This document shows, piece by piece, positions 43,232 through 52,902 of a stretch of 64,000 nucleotides of DNA. Position numbers and translations under genes: made by a program. Below the pieces are notes generated by a model. The model was not told the DNA's origin. It saw only the letters and a program-made list of their open reading frames with translations, and did no database searches. Origin of the DNA: Suilimivivens sp963650485 (lineage in GTDB: Bacteria > Bacillota > Clostridia > Lachnospirales > Lachnospiraceae); the NCBI GenBank assembly GCA_963650485.1, contig CAVJLN010000014.1, positions 1-64,000 on the forward strand. The letters are read 5' to 3'. Numbering within the stretch: position 1 is the stretch's first letter; every line of letters starts with the position of its first letter.

Positions 43232-44605
43232 ATGAATTTATTGGTTAAGGATAAGGATTTTTATAAAAAAATGGCAGTAATTGCCATCCCGATTTCCCTT
43301 CAGAGCATGATTACGATCGGTGTAAATATGACGGATACCGTGATGGTTGGAAAACTTGGCGAAACAGCCTTGTCAGCCACAGCACTGGCTAATCAGTTTG
43401 TGAATATTTATCAGATCTGCTGCATGGGAATCGCAATGGGGGCGAGCGTGCTGACCTCGAGATTCTGGGGAATGCAGGACATTTCTTCCCTGAAAAAGAC
43501 CGTAACCCTGATGCTGCGTCTTTGTATTGTGCTTGCGGTGTTGTTTATGCTGCCAACGATATTTATACCGGAGCTGCTTATGCGGATGTATACCGGTGAC
43601 AGTGCGGTGATAGCCCAGGGGATTCAGTATTTTAAATGGATGGTATACTGCTACCTTTTGCAGGGAATGACGATGACCTGTACCATTGTGATGCGAAGCG
43701 TCGGGCAGGTAAACCTGCCTCTGTTCACATCCATAGGAGCATTTTTTGTAAATATACTGTTCAATTATATTTTTATATTTGGTAAGCTGGGAGCCCCGAG
43801 GATGGAGGTAGAGGGCGCTGGAGTGGGAACACTGATTGCGAGAGTGTTCGAGTTCTCTCTGATTTGCGGGTATTTCCTGTTTGTAGATCGCAGGATTGGT
43901 TATCGCCTGAAGGATTTGCGGATGAAATGTGATTCCCTGATTAAGGATTATATTTCTATCAGCATTCCGGTATTTATCTCGGATACTCTGTTGGCTCTTG
44001 GAAATTCGGCTGTAGCAATGGTTATGGGACGAATCGGAACCGGATTTGTATCAGCAAACTCGATTACAGTCGTAACACAGCAGCTTACTACGGTGGTGAT
44101 ACAGGGAATCTGTCATGCAGGCTGCATCATGACCGGTCATACACTGGGTCGGGGAGAGCGTGAAAAGGCGCAGCAGCAGGCCTGGACATTCCTGATTCTG
44201 GGTTTGATAGTCGGTATTCTGGGCGGAGGCCTGATCAAGGTGCTGAGCAGACCGATTATCGGACTCTACAATATCACTCCTGAAACGGCTCAGATCGCCG
44301 GAGAGCTTATGGATGCCATTGCCTTTATTGTTATTTTTCAGTCTATGAACAGTATTCTGACAAAGGGCGTGCTCCGTGGAGGGGGTGATACGAAATTCCT
44401 GATGGTGGCTGATATCATATTTTTGTGGGTTGCCTCATTGCCTCTGGGTATGCTGGCAGGACTGGTATGGCATCTGGATGCCTTCTGGATTTATGTTTTT
44501 CTGAAAATTGATCAGATTTGCAAATCGATATGGTGTGTATTCCGCTTGAGGAGCGGAAAGTGGATAAAAGCTTTTTCAAAGGAGGAAATGAATCATGCAG
44601 AGTAA
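43232..44605 (+). CDS. MATE-family efflux transporter
   Basis: A 457-residue, twelve-helix membrane exporter of the MatE type, duplicated six-helix halves (MTDTVMVGKLGETALSATAL early; MVMGRIGTGFVSANSIT in the second half). MATE proteins export aromatic or cationic compounds in exchange for Na+ or H+. Its place inside the glycosidase and esterase operon suggests export of a released non-sugar group such as ferulic acid; this is inference. The tandem esterase gene overlaps its end by 11 bases. Confidence 0.93.
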   Translation: MNLLVKDKDFYKKMAVIAIPISLQSMITIGVNMTDTVMVGKLGETALSATALANQFVNIYQICCMGIAMGASVLTSRFWGMQDISSLKKTVTLMLRLCIVLAVLFMLPTIFIPELLMRMYTGDSAVIAQGIQYFKWMVYCYLLQGMTMTCTIVMRSVGQVNLPLFTSIGAFFVNILFNYIFIFGKLGAPRMEVEGAGVGTLIARVFEFSLICGYFLFVDRRIGYRLKDLRMKCDSLIKDYISISIPVFISDTLLALGNSAVAMVMGRIGTGFVSANSITVVTQQLTTVVIQGICHAGCIMTGHTLGRGEREKAQQQAWTFLILGLIVGILGGGLIKVLSRPIIGLYNITPETAQIAGELMDAIAFIVIFQSMNSILTKGVLRGGGDTKFLMVADIIFLWVASLPLGMLAGLVWHLDAFWIYVFLKIDQICKSIWCVFRLRSGKWIKAFSKEEMNHAE

Positions 44606-46946
44606 ATTAAATCAGGCAATTACATTACATCCATTATTTTTCGACCCCGTTAACAAAAAGGCACTGTTAATGGAAAAGAATGGAAAGGAATTAGTTGGAT
44701 ATCAGGAGGACAGGCCGGGAATTATTGTAACGAAGAATAATGAGGTAATTTTTTCCATGTATGCACCGGATGCACAGAGCGTGGAGGTTTCCGGTGTGGG
44801 AGGAAGCATGGGAAAAGACAGAATTGTCCTCGAAAAGGATGCAGAGGGCTATTACACGAAAAAAGTGTCTGGTATCGCTCCGGGCTTTCATTATCATGAC
44901 TGGTATGTGGATGGAGTACAGGTTCGCAATCCCATTGCTCCCTTCTGTTATGGATGCTTTGGCGCAAAGAATTTCTTTGAGCTTCCGGCACCGGGACAGG
45001 ATTTCTGGTTTATCAAGGATGTTCCGCACGGAGATGTACAATTGCATAAATATATAAGCAGTGTAAATGGGCATATGAAGAGCTGTTATATTTATACACC
45101 GCCCACGTATTATCAGGGAAACGACAATTATCCGGTTCTCTATATCATGCACGGTGTCGGAGAGGACGAAACCGGATGGATCTGGAACGGAAAGCTGAAT
45201 TTCATTATGGATAATCTGATTGCAGAAGGAAAATGCAGGGAAATGATCGTGGTTGCCTGTTGTAATTATGCTTTCTGTGAGGGGGAACAGGCCGTATTTT
45301 ATCCGGGAGATTTTGACAGTGAGCTTACAAAGGATTGCATCGGATATACAGATGCACATTTTCGTACTATTCCGGACAGGAAGCGCAGAGCGGTTGCCGG
45401 GCTTTCGCTTGGATCTGCACAGGCACTTCTTGCCACCGCAAATCATCCGGATTTGTTTGGTGCACTGGGAATTTTCTCCGGAGTCCGGACAGATGAAATG
45501 AGAAAATTGATCGAACAGAATAAAGAGTGGCCCTTGGAGATGGTGTTCTTAGGCTGTGGTACCGGAGAGGCAGATCTTAAAGAAAAGCAGGAGAAATACC
45601 TTGTGGATTGCGAAGAAGCTGGCGTGCCGGTTACACATAAAACGTATACCGGTTATCATGAATGGCATGTCTGGAGAGAGTGCCTGAGAGATTTTGTGCA
45701 GTTGATTTTCCAAAATCCGGAGAAAGATGTCGTGGCTGTTTCCTCAAATGAGGTAAGGGCTGATGAATGGAAAGAACCGGCTGTTTCCGTAGAAATGCTT
45801 GATCAGCAGACGTGGCGGGAGGATATGCTGTTCTTTGATCCCATCTATAAGGGACTTATATTTGAGTTTGATCAGATGGGACAGCCTGCCGGACGCTATG
45901 TTGACGCTGCTCCGGGACAACAGGTGACTGCACCCGGAACTGCCGTATTCCGTGTTCCTGCAAAGGGAGCCCGAAAGGTTGGAATTGACCTGTGGGGCGT
46001 AGGAAAATATGAACTGGCTCCGGAAACGGGGGATGCCTCCACCTCTGAATTCTGGGTGGGCGAGGTAAAGGACATTGAACCGGGATTCCACTATTATACC
46101 TGCTCTGTCAATGACACCACGGTTGTAAATCCGGATGCACCGGCCGGCTATGGCGGATTTCAGGTAGTGAACTTCCTTGAGATGCCGGAAGAAAATTTTG
46201 AAGAATACAGACTTCGTCAGGTGCCTCACGGTACCGTACATATGCAGTATTATAAGTCGAAACGGACAGGAAGATGGAAGCTTTGCTATGTCTACACTCC
46301 ACCGAAATATGACGAGAATCCCGAGAAACGCTACCCGGTTCTGTATTTACAGCACGGTGGCGGAGAAGACGAGATGGGATGGCTCTGGCAGGGCAAAATT
46401 GCGCATATCGCCGATAATCTTCTGGCAAAAAATGAAATGAAGGAAATGATTATTGTAATGAATGCAGGGTATTCCTTCCCGGAGGAGGGAGAATATCATC
46501 CGGGTTTTGGAGCATTTCTTGAAGAATTTCCGGAAAGCGGTATTGAAATAATAGACAGATTCTTCCGGACGATACCTGACCGGGAACACCGTGCCATGGC
46601 AGGACTTTCCATGGGAGGAATGCAGACTCAGAAAATCGTGTTTGCGCATCCTGAATTATTTTCGGAAGCAGGTATTTTCTCCGGTGGACTAGTCGTTTGT
46701 GATGACGAAGATGATTACAGAGACGTGCTTCTTAATAAAGAAAAGTTCAGGGAACGTTTCGCACTTCTTTTTGTAGCCTGTGGAACGAAAGAGCCATTTT
46801 ATGAGAAGACCAGGAAAAATGCCGACCGGGTTCTGGAGGCTGGAGTACCTATCGAGACCTTCTGGGATTATGGCTACCATGACTGGACCTTCTGGAGACA
46901 TTGTGCTGTAAGGTTTTTGAAACAGCTGTTTGCAGGAAAAGACTGA
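44595..46946 (+). CDS. Tandem CE1-type esterase (two CBM48-like plus esterase units)
   Basis: 783 residues built as an internal duplication. Unit 1 (about 1-375) has a CBM48-like sandwich (IFSMYAPDAQSVEVSGVGG) and a CE1 alpha/beta hydrolase with S271 in GLSLGS and a His in YHEWHVWRECLRDF. Unit 2 (about 400-783) repeats this plan with S672 in GLSMGG and YHDWTFWRHCAVRF. Both triads look complete. The family includes feruloyl and acetyl-xylan esterases. No signal peptide is present. It overlaps the MATE gene by 11 bases and has its RBS (AAGGAGG) inside it. Confidence 0.87.
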   Translation: MQSKLNQAITLHPLFFDPVNKKALLMEKNGKELVGYQEDRPGIIVTKNNEVIFSMYAPDAQSVEVSGVGGSMGKDRIVLEKDAEGYYTKKVSGIAPGFHYHDWYVDGVQVRNPIAPFCYGCFGAKNFFELPAPGQDFWFIKDVPHGDVQLHKYISSVNGHMKSCYIYTPPTYYQGNDNYPVLYIMHGVGEDETGWIWNGKLNFIMDNLIAEGKCREMIVVACCNYAFCEGEQAVFYPGDFDSELTKDCIGYTDAHFRTIPDRKRRAVAGLSLGSAQALLATANHPDLFGALGIFSGVRTDEMRKLIEQNKEWPLEMVFLGCGTGEADLKEKQEKYLVDCEEAGVPVTHKTYTGYHEWHVWRECLRDFVQLIFQNPEKDVVAVSSNEVRADEWKEPAVSVEMLDQQTWREDMLFFDPIYKGLIFEFDQMGQPAGRYVDAAPGQQVTAPGTAVFRVPAKGARKVGIDLWGVGKYELAPETGDASTSEFWVGEVKDIEPGFHYYTCSVNDTTVVNPDAPAGYGGFQVVNFLEMPEENFEEYRLRQVPHGTVHMQYYKSKRTGRWKLCYVYTPPKYDENPEKRYPVLYLQHGGGEDEMGWLWQGKIAHIADNLLAKNEMKEMIIVMNAGYSFPEEGEYHPGFGAFLEEFPESGIEIIDRFFRTIPDREHRAMAGLSMGGMQTQKIVFAHPELFSEAGIFSGGLVVCDDEDDYRDVLLNKEKFRERFALLFVACGTKEPFYEKTRKNADRVLEAGVPIETFWDYGYHDWTFWRHCAVRFLKQLFAGKD

Positions 46947-46950
46947 ATCG

Positions 46951-46970
46951 TTGCGAAATATTTTTCGCAA
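46951..46970. other. Hairpin between CE1 and GH43 genes
   Basis: TTGCGAAA-TATT-TTTCGCAA: a perfect 8-base stem with a 4-base loop, 24 bases before the GH43 start. It may protect or process the mRNA, or act as a weak attenuator. Confidence 0.45.
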
Positions 46971-46994
46971 AACTGTTGCGTGAGGAGAAATCAG

Positions 46995-48542
46995 ATGCAG
47001 ATAAATCCAATTACTAGGGCAGACTACCCGGATCCGGATGTGATCCGGGTTGGAGATACCTACTATATGGTGAGTACTACAATGTACTTTTATCCGGGCG
47101 GGGTCATCCTGCGATCCTATGATTTGAAGCATTGGGAGATAGCGGGATATGTTTTTGACAAGCTGGACAGCACGCCGGAGCAAAGACTTATCGGAGAAAA
47201 GAACAGCTATGGTAAAGGCATGTGGGCTGCTTCCCTGCGTTACCATGACGGTAAATTTTATGTCTGCTTCGGTACATTGGAAACAAACAGAACATATATT
47301 TATTGTGCCGAACGACCGGAAGGCCCCTGGGAGAAAAAGACGTTGGAGCATTATTACCATGACAGCTCTTTGCTTTTTGACGATGACGGAAGAGTGTATC
47401 TGGTATATGGAAACGGCGAAATCCGGCTGCAGGAGCTTGAGCCGGATCTGAGCGGTGCTAAAGCAGATGGCTTTAACAGAATACTGGCGGTTGATGAGGA
47501 TGATGTGACGCTGAAATATGAGGGCTCGCACTTTTATCACATTGGAAATAAATACTATCTGTTTATGATTCACTGGCCTGCATATGGAAGTAAAAGAAGA
47601 ACAGAGGTCTGCCTTGCGGCGGATTCCCTTGAAGGAACGTTTGAAGGAAAAACAGTTCTGGATGATGATATGGGCTTTTATAATCAGGGCGTTGCACAGG
47701 GAGGTATTGTAGAAGCACAGGATGGCAGATGGTACGCTGTCCTTTTCAGAGACAATGGTGCAGTGGGCAGGATTCCTGTATTGGTTCCGATAACGTGGAA
47801 GGATGATTTTCCGGTATTCGGTGTGGATGGAAAGATCCCGGAGGAGATTGATACCTATGACAGCCGTCCGGGTTACGATTATGAACCGCTTTATACCTCG
47901 GATGACTTCTGTTATGCAACAGATGATGAGGGACATTGTGCACTGAAAAAGCAGTGGCAGTGGAATCATGAGCCGGATCCGAAATATTGGAAGATATGTC
48001 CGCACGGTGGATTGCGTATCCGGACAGGAAAAATCTGCACGAATCTGACAGAGGCCGTCAATACTTTGACACAACGGACTATGTGGCCTGGGTGTTCCGC
48101 TGAGGTTACAGTAGATGCCTCTAATCTGAAGGATGGAGATTTGACAGGGTTATGTGCGCTTCAGGGGTGCTATGCGGCTGCCTGTATATCGAAACGGGAA
48201 GGGAAATTCTTCCTTAACATGGTGTCTAAAAAACCGGAACAGGGGATGAAAAATACGGATTATATGCCGGATGTTGTCACTCCAAAAGCGGAAATTAAAA
48301 CACCGATCGTTCGGTTTAAGGCTTTGGCAGACTTTACAGACCTGAAGGATACCGTAGAGTTCTTTTATGAGGATGACGGTCAGTGGAAAAAGCTTGGAGA
48401 AACGCATCAATTATATTACAGGCTGGATCACTTTACCGGCTGCCGTTTCGGATTGTTCTGCTTTGCAACCGAACAGACAGGAGGCAGTGCTGTATTTACA
48501 GAGTTTCGATATGCTGACGGCTTGTCTACACCAAATCACTAG
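46995..48542 (+). CDS. GH43 beta-xylosidase/arabinofuranosidase
   Basis: 515 residues from ATG 46995 (GAGGAG upstream; the GTG at 46980 is unsupported). The GH43 propeller (1-310) has the base Asp in DYPDPDVIRV (D13), a region MWAASLRYHDGKFYV, and the acid Glu in KYEGSHFYHIGNKYYL. A C-terminal DUF1349/GH43_C2-type beta-sandwich (about 325-510) follows, common in xylosidases that use it to close the active site. It is cytoplasmic. It differs clearly from the GH43 at 29054, so the two probably cleave different side chains. Confidence 0.92.
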   Translation: MQINPITRADYPDPDVIRVGDTYYMVSTTMYFYPGGVILRSYDLKHWEIAGYVFDKLDSTPEQRLIGEKNSYGKGMWAASLRYHDGKFYVCFGTLETNRTYIYCAERPEGPWEKKTLEHYYHDSSLLFDDDGRVYLVYGNGEIRLQELEPDLSGAKADGFNRILAVDEDDVTLKYEGSHFYHIGNKYYLFMIHWPAYGSKRRTEVCLAADSLEGTFEGKTVLDDDMGFYNQGVAQGGIVEAQDGRWYAVLFRDNGAVGRIPVLVPITWKDDFPVFGVDGKIPEEIDTYDSRPGYDYEPLYTSDDFCYATDDEGHCALKKQWQWNHEPDPKYWKICPHGGLRIRTGKICTNLTEAVNTLTQRTMWPGCSAEVTVDASNLKDGDLTGLCALQGCYAAACISKREGKFFLNMVSKKPEQGMKNTDYMPDVVTPKAEIKTPIVRFKALADFTDLKDTVEFFYEDDGQWKKLGETHQLYYRLDHFTGCRFGLFCFATEQTGGSAVFTEFRYADGLSTPNH

Positions 48543-48559
48543 GAAAAGAAGGAGGGCAT

Positions 48560-50080
48560 ATGAAATTAGAGAGGATAACACCCGAACAGGCAGGAATTTC
48601 CAGCAGCAAGGTGAAGAAATGCTTAAAAGAACTGATGCATAACAAAACGCAGATGCATGGTTTTATGGCAGCCAGAAACGGTAAGGTGTTTGCGGAGAAC
48701 TGGTGGTTTCCATACAGCTCGGAGCTTATTCATTGCAATCATTCTTTGGGAAAAAGCTATACTGCGGCAGTAATTGGTATTTTGTGCACACAGGGGAAGC
48801 TCAAATTAGAGGAACGGGTTGTAGATCTGTTTTCGGATGAAATCCGTGAGTATGGAATTGTACCTGACGAGAATATGCAGCAATTGACCATATATCATGT
48901 CTTAACGATGACGAATGGCATGGCCAGTCATCCGGTAATGAATGATGAATGGCTGAAGAATTATTTATCGGAGCCTGTGATTTACACGCCGGGAAGTAAA
49001 TTTGCGTATAATTCTTCCGGATCATGTCTGCTTGGGGCAGTTGTAAAGAAAAAAACCGGAAAAGGCCTGCGTGAATTTTTGCAGGAGAATTTATTTGATA
49101 AAATCGGCATTGATGGTGAAAGATTTCAAATCCTAAAATTTGCGGACGGATATGATGCGGAACCGGGTACGGCTTCCGTTACGGAGGATAATCTCAGACT
49201 TGCAATGCTGTTCATGAATTACGGTTCCTGGAATGGAGAGCAGATTATTTCCAGAGATTGGATGGAGATGGCGTTAAGCAGCCGGATTGCCACCGGAGAG
49301 AAAGAAGGAACAAGGGATTATCAATATGGATATGGCTTTCAGCTGTGGTGCAGTTCGATCCCGGGTCTTTATCGATTTGATGGCGGTCAGGGACAATATG
49401 GATTGATTTGGCCGGAAAAAGGGATTGCTGTTGCTCTTCATGAAGGAGCTGTGTGCCCGGACGGTCCACAGATTACATTGGATGTGCTATACAAGTATTT
49501 ACTGATGGAACTGGAGGACGAACCGCTGCAGGAAAATCCCAAGGAGTACCGGGAATTGCTGGATTTTGAAAGATCGTTATCTGTTTCGGAGCAGGAACCA
49601 AATAACCTTGCAATACCGGCCGGGCAGTTTTCGGGTGCGTATCAGGTCGTATCCGGAGACGGTCATCCATGGATCAGTGTTTCGCCGGGGGGCTACAATT
49701 TCTTTTCCTGCTTTTATCATAAGGATAAAAAACAAAAATTTACTGACTTTACATTGGAAATAAATGAGGAAAAATGTATTTTTACAGTGGATGGTTATGC
49801 GAAATTTTGTGCGTACTTTGACGGAAAACATCATCCGGTATACACAGATCAGGTGCTTCCTGAAATTGGCTGGAACTGTTCCTATGCCAGATATACATCT
49901 GAAAATGTGTTGGAGATTACGACCAGATGGCTGAATGGCTGGTTTGATGACAGAATTGTATTGGAAAAAAATGGAGAAGAAGTAGAGCTTACTTTTTATA
50001 AGGACAGACTGGTTGATTCGGAAGACAGATATGATATTAGGCATTGCAAAGCCAGAAGGATCCTTAAGGAACGGGTTTGA
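48560..50080 (+). CDS. Beta-lactamase-fold (class C/family S12) serine hydrolase
   Basis: 506 residues. The penicillin-binding fold has S62-x-x-K65 (SLGK), Y150-N-S and a DGGQGQYG motif near residue 275 in place of the usual KTG. A C-terminal beta domain of about 150 residues is appended. In a xylan locus such proteins are more likely esterases (family VIII type) than antibiotic-inactivating enzymes. There is no signal peptide, which also argues against beta-lactamase function. The RBS AGAAGGAGG fixes the start 18 bases after the GH43 gene. Confidence 0.82.
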   Translation: MKLERITPEQAGISSSKVKKCLKELMHNKTQMHGFMAARNGKVFAENWWFPYSSELIHCNHSLGKSYTAAVIGILCTQGKLKLEERVVDLFSDEIREYGIVPDENMQQLTIYHVLTMTNGMASHPVMNDEWLKNYLSEPVIYTPGSKFAYNSSGSCLLGAVVKKKTGKGLREFLQENLFDKIGIDGERFQILKFADGYDAEPGTASVTEDNLRLAMLFMNYGSWNGEQIISRDWMEMALSSRIATGEKEGTRDYQYGYGFQLWCSSIPGLYRFDGGQGQYGLIWPEKGIAVALHEGAVCPDGPQITLDVLYKYLLMELEDEPLQENPKEYRELLDFERSLSVSEQEPNNLAIPAGQFSGAYQVVSGDGHPWISVSPGGYNFFSCFYHKDKKQKFTDFTLEINEEKCIFTVDGYAKFCAYFDGKHHPVYTDQVLPEIGWNCSYARYTSENVLEITTRWLNGWFDDRIVLEKNGEEVELTFYKDRLVDSEDRYDIRHCKARRILKERV

Positions 50081-50106
50081 TTTCATACGAAATGGGGGAT
50101 AATAAC

Positions 50107-51819
50107 ATGACATTGCATTTAAAACAGTTAAAAGCGAGCGGACGCAGCGCATGGATCTATTACCCGGACATGCCGGTTCATTCTGAAAAAAAGGTTTGTT
50201 CCATTACCGTAGTACGGCCTGAGGCCACGGAGGAATCGGTTAATCGTTTGCTTCAAAACGGATTGCAACAGCTTGCCGAAAAGGAGCATCTGATACTGTG
50301 TTTTCCTAATCCGGAAAAGGATGGGTGGCATTGGAAGAAGGGCTCAGAGCGTGATTCGGATATACAGCATATCTGCACATTTCAGGGTGAAATGAACCGT
50401 CCGGATGATAGCCCGGTTACAGTTAATGAAAAGGGAATACCTACGTATGATTTTATGATGAATACCTGGCATCCTATGAATGATACCCAATATTTTATTG
50501 GCTTGGACTCGGGAGCTTCCATGCTGACTTCCATGGCAGCGATACGTCCGCAGAATATGGCAGCAGTGCTGTTAATCGGAGGAGAATCGGATAAGGAAAC
50601 CATATCGGAGGCTGTGCTTTCTCCTGTGCCGGCATGGCTGTGCGGCTGTAAAAAAGAGCTGCAGGATTTTTTTGCAAAAGCAAATGGAATATCGCGGAAT
50701 AACGAGACAGAGGCTGGCAGTGAAAAGAAAACCTATATGAATTCAGTGAATCCTGCCTGCAAGGTGATTCTTGATTCGGATAGAGAAACTCTTGATCCGG
50801 AGTTTTTAAAGGATGTATGGAAGAATTTCTTCAGTAAGACCCGGAGAATGAATACATCGGTTTATGGTGACTGTGCAGACCGGACAGACCTGACAGATCC
50901 CGGATTTGAATGGTTTATAGATGATATGCGCATAGATTCGAAGCCACATACCTGGCTTGTCCATACTCCGACGGAGGTGAGAAGGGGAAAGCTGTCACGG
51001 GTTCCGGTTGTTTTCTTTTATCACGGAGGCTCTGATAATCCCAGTGAGGCGGCAGAAATGAGCCGTTTCCATGAAATCGGGGAAAAGGAAGGATTTATCA
51101 CAGTGTATCCCTGGGGTACGAATCATGCAGGCTGGAATATGGAGCTGTTACCGGAGGAAGAGGATGATCTGGCTTATTGCAAGGCGTTGATAGAATACAT
51201 GCTGGAGCATTATCCCATTGATCCGCAAAGAGTTTATCTTTCCGGTTTTTCAAACGGAGCCGGAATGGCCCAGACCATAGCAATGATATATCCGGAAATG
51301 ATTGCAGCCTTGGGACATATTGATTCCAATTGGCCCGGGGTGCGGATTGGCCGCTGTGACGTGGATATTTCTACAGTAGAACCGATGCGCATTGCCCTAG
51401 AAAAGAAAAAAGAACATGATCTGTTTATGCCGGTGTGGTATACCTATGGAACCAGAGAAGCCTCTTCTCCGATCTGCAAGGGCTGTTCCCAGCAGCATCA
51501 ATATGATTTTTGGAAATGCTTTAATCATATTGAGATCAAAGAAACCAGAGAACTGGAGGATCCGAACGGACCGGAGCATGGAGTGGACGGAGATGAAAGT
51601 TATATCCTGAAGCCTGATCCGCGTTATCCGGCTCATTACTACACGGTACAAACCTTTTTTACTGCGGACGCAGAGAAAAATGATTATTATCATTTTGCGC
51701 TGATGCATGATAAGGCTCATGAGGTTGCCCCTAAGGATGCACAACTGGCATGGGATTATATGAAGCAATTCAGACGCAAAGAGGATGGGACAGTAGAGCT
51801 TACTGTGGCTTCCTTATGA
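50107..51819 (+). CDS. PHB-depolymerase/feruloyl-esterase-like hydrolase with degenerate N-terminal half
   Basis: 570 residues from ATG 50107 (GGGGGAT eight bases upstream; a TTG at 50077 overlaps the previous stop). The C-terminal half (about 270-560) is an LpqC-like esterase with S382 in GFSNGAG, the VFFYHGG oxyanion segment and a His near AHEVAP. The N-terminal half (1-240) looks like a decayed hydrolase fold: its elbow-like GLDSG (132-136) has Asp134 where Ser would be expected. It is cytoplasmic. Its last 6 bases overlap the convergent AraC gene. Confidence 0.75.
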   Translation: MTLHLKQLKASGRSAWIYYPDMPVHSEKKVCSITVVRPEATEESVNRLLQNGLQQLAEKEHLILCFPNPEKDGWHWKKGSERDSDIQHICTFQGEMNRPDDSPVTVNEKGIPTYDFMMNTWHPMNDTQYFIGLDSGASMLTSMAAIRPQNMAAVLLIGGESDKETISEAVLSPVPAWLCGCKKELQDFFAKANGISRNNETEAGSEKKTYMNSVNPACKVILDSDRETLDPEFLKDVWKNFFSKTRRMNTSVYGDCADRTDLTDPGFEWFIDDMRIDSKPHTWLVHTPTEVRRGKLSRVPVVFFYHGGSDNPSEAAEMSRFHEIGEKEGFITVYPWGTNHAGWNMELLPEEEDDLAYCKALIEYMLEHYPIDPQRVYLSGFSNGAGMAQTIAMIYPEMIAALGHIDSNWPGVRIGRCDVDISTVEPMRIALEKKKEHDLFMPVWYTYGTREASSPICKGCSQQHQYDFWKCFNHIEIKETRELEDPNGPEHGVDGDESYILKPDPRYPAHYYTVQTFFTADAEKNDYYHFALMHDKAHEVAPKDAQLAWDYMKQFRRKEDGTVELTVASL

Positions 51820-52668
51820 CAGGTTCTTTCGGAATTCCCGGGGACTTGTCTTGTAGAATCTTCGAAAAGAGGAAGAAAAGTGTTCGATAGAGGAGTACCC
51901 AAGGTTTTCGGCAACGGCAGTGATACTCAAGGATTGGTCGGAGAGCAGAATGGCAGCAACAGACATTCTGGCTTCGGCCTTTTTCTGCTGGAAGGTTTTT
52001 CCATAGTATTCCATCAGAAGCCGCTGCGTCTGTCTGGCACTTAAGCTCAGCCTCCGGGATAGCTCCTCCAGGGACAGGGTCTGATATTCATAGAGAAAAT
52101 ATTCGTCAATAATAACAGATTTGGTTTCTGCCATGCTGTTATGTGAAAGAAAAAGGTTGGAAACGGGACGATCCTCATAATTGCGGACGGTGTAGATCAG
52201 CAGCTGGGACAAGAGAATCCGGATCAGATCCTGCTGTCCTGTATAGGAATGCTCTAGCTCATAAAAAAGCTGTTTCATCAGGGCATCCATTCCCTGGGTA
52301 TCTTGTCCGATCCAGAAGGGAGCAGCCGTAAATGCATTTATGACAGGAGAATCCTTTGGCCCGGAAGTCTGATTTCGTATTTTTAAATAAATACAATATT
52401 CCTGCATGGGATCGGATTGAAGCGGTGTTTGGGCGTGCTCAATATGGGGACCGGTGACGAAAAGGGTGTTGGGGGTTATGTCATAATACCGTCCGTTTGC
52501 AACCAGCTTTCCGTAACCTGCCGGGATATAATGAATTTCGTAACAGTGATTCCCGTGGCTATGGGAGGGAATCGTTCTGGTAAAAAGTTCAAATACAATG
52601 TTCAGTGCATGAATCTTTACATTTTCAACTGAAAAATGGATATCAATATCATGATACGAGGTCTTCAT
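51814..52668 (-). CDS. AraC-family regulator, second in the locus
   Basis: 284 residues. The cupin sensor domain (about 15-130) has the SHSHGNHCYEIHYIPAG metal-site-like pattern. The C-terminal double HTH spans about 180-280 (SLEELSRRLSLSARQTQRLL, SITAVAENLGYSSIEHFSSS). The RBS AAGGTG is nine bases before the start. It is divergent from the dehydrogenase-FucU-fucosidase group (gap 52669-52902) and likely regulates it. Confidence 0.93.
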   Translation of the reverse strand: MKTSYHDIDIHFSVENVKIHALNIVFELFTRTIPSHSHGNHCYEIHYIPAGYGKLVANGRYYDITPNTLFVTGPHIEHAQTPLQSDPMQEYCIYLKIRNQTSGPKDSPVINAFTAAPFWIGQDTQGMDALMKQLFYELEHSYTGQQDLIRILLSQLLIYTVRNYEDRPVSNLFLSHNSMAETKSVIIDEYFLYEYQTLSLEELSRRLSLSARQTQRLLMEYYGKTFQQKKAEARMSVAAILLSDQSLSITAVAENLGYSSIEHFSSSFRRFYKTSPREFRKNLS

Positions 52669-52902
52669 AAAATTACACCTTCTATTTAACTTAACATGGA
52701 ATCATCGGTGAAACGCTGATTAAATTAGTATTTCTCTGGTATTGTAGCATAGAAGTTATAATAAGACGACATTTTTTTGTGAAAAACGGCAGATATGATA
52801 CTAATAATTTTACAGGCAGAGTTTATAATTACAGTATAAAGTACTTTATTGAAACAGCGGTTTTGAAGAGTTGCGCATTTTTTAGAGAAAGAAGGTATGA
52901 TT

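Noticed and set aside
46689..48074. Minus-strand open frame of 461 codons
   Set aside because: It lies antisense to the CE1 and GH43 genes. The Ile/Arg/His-rich composition is that of a reverse-frame shadow.
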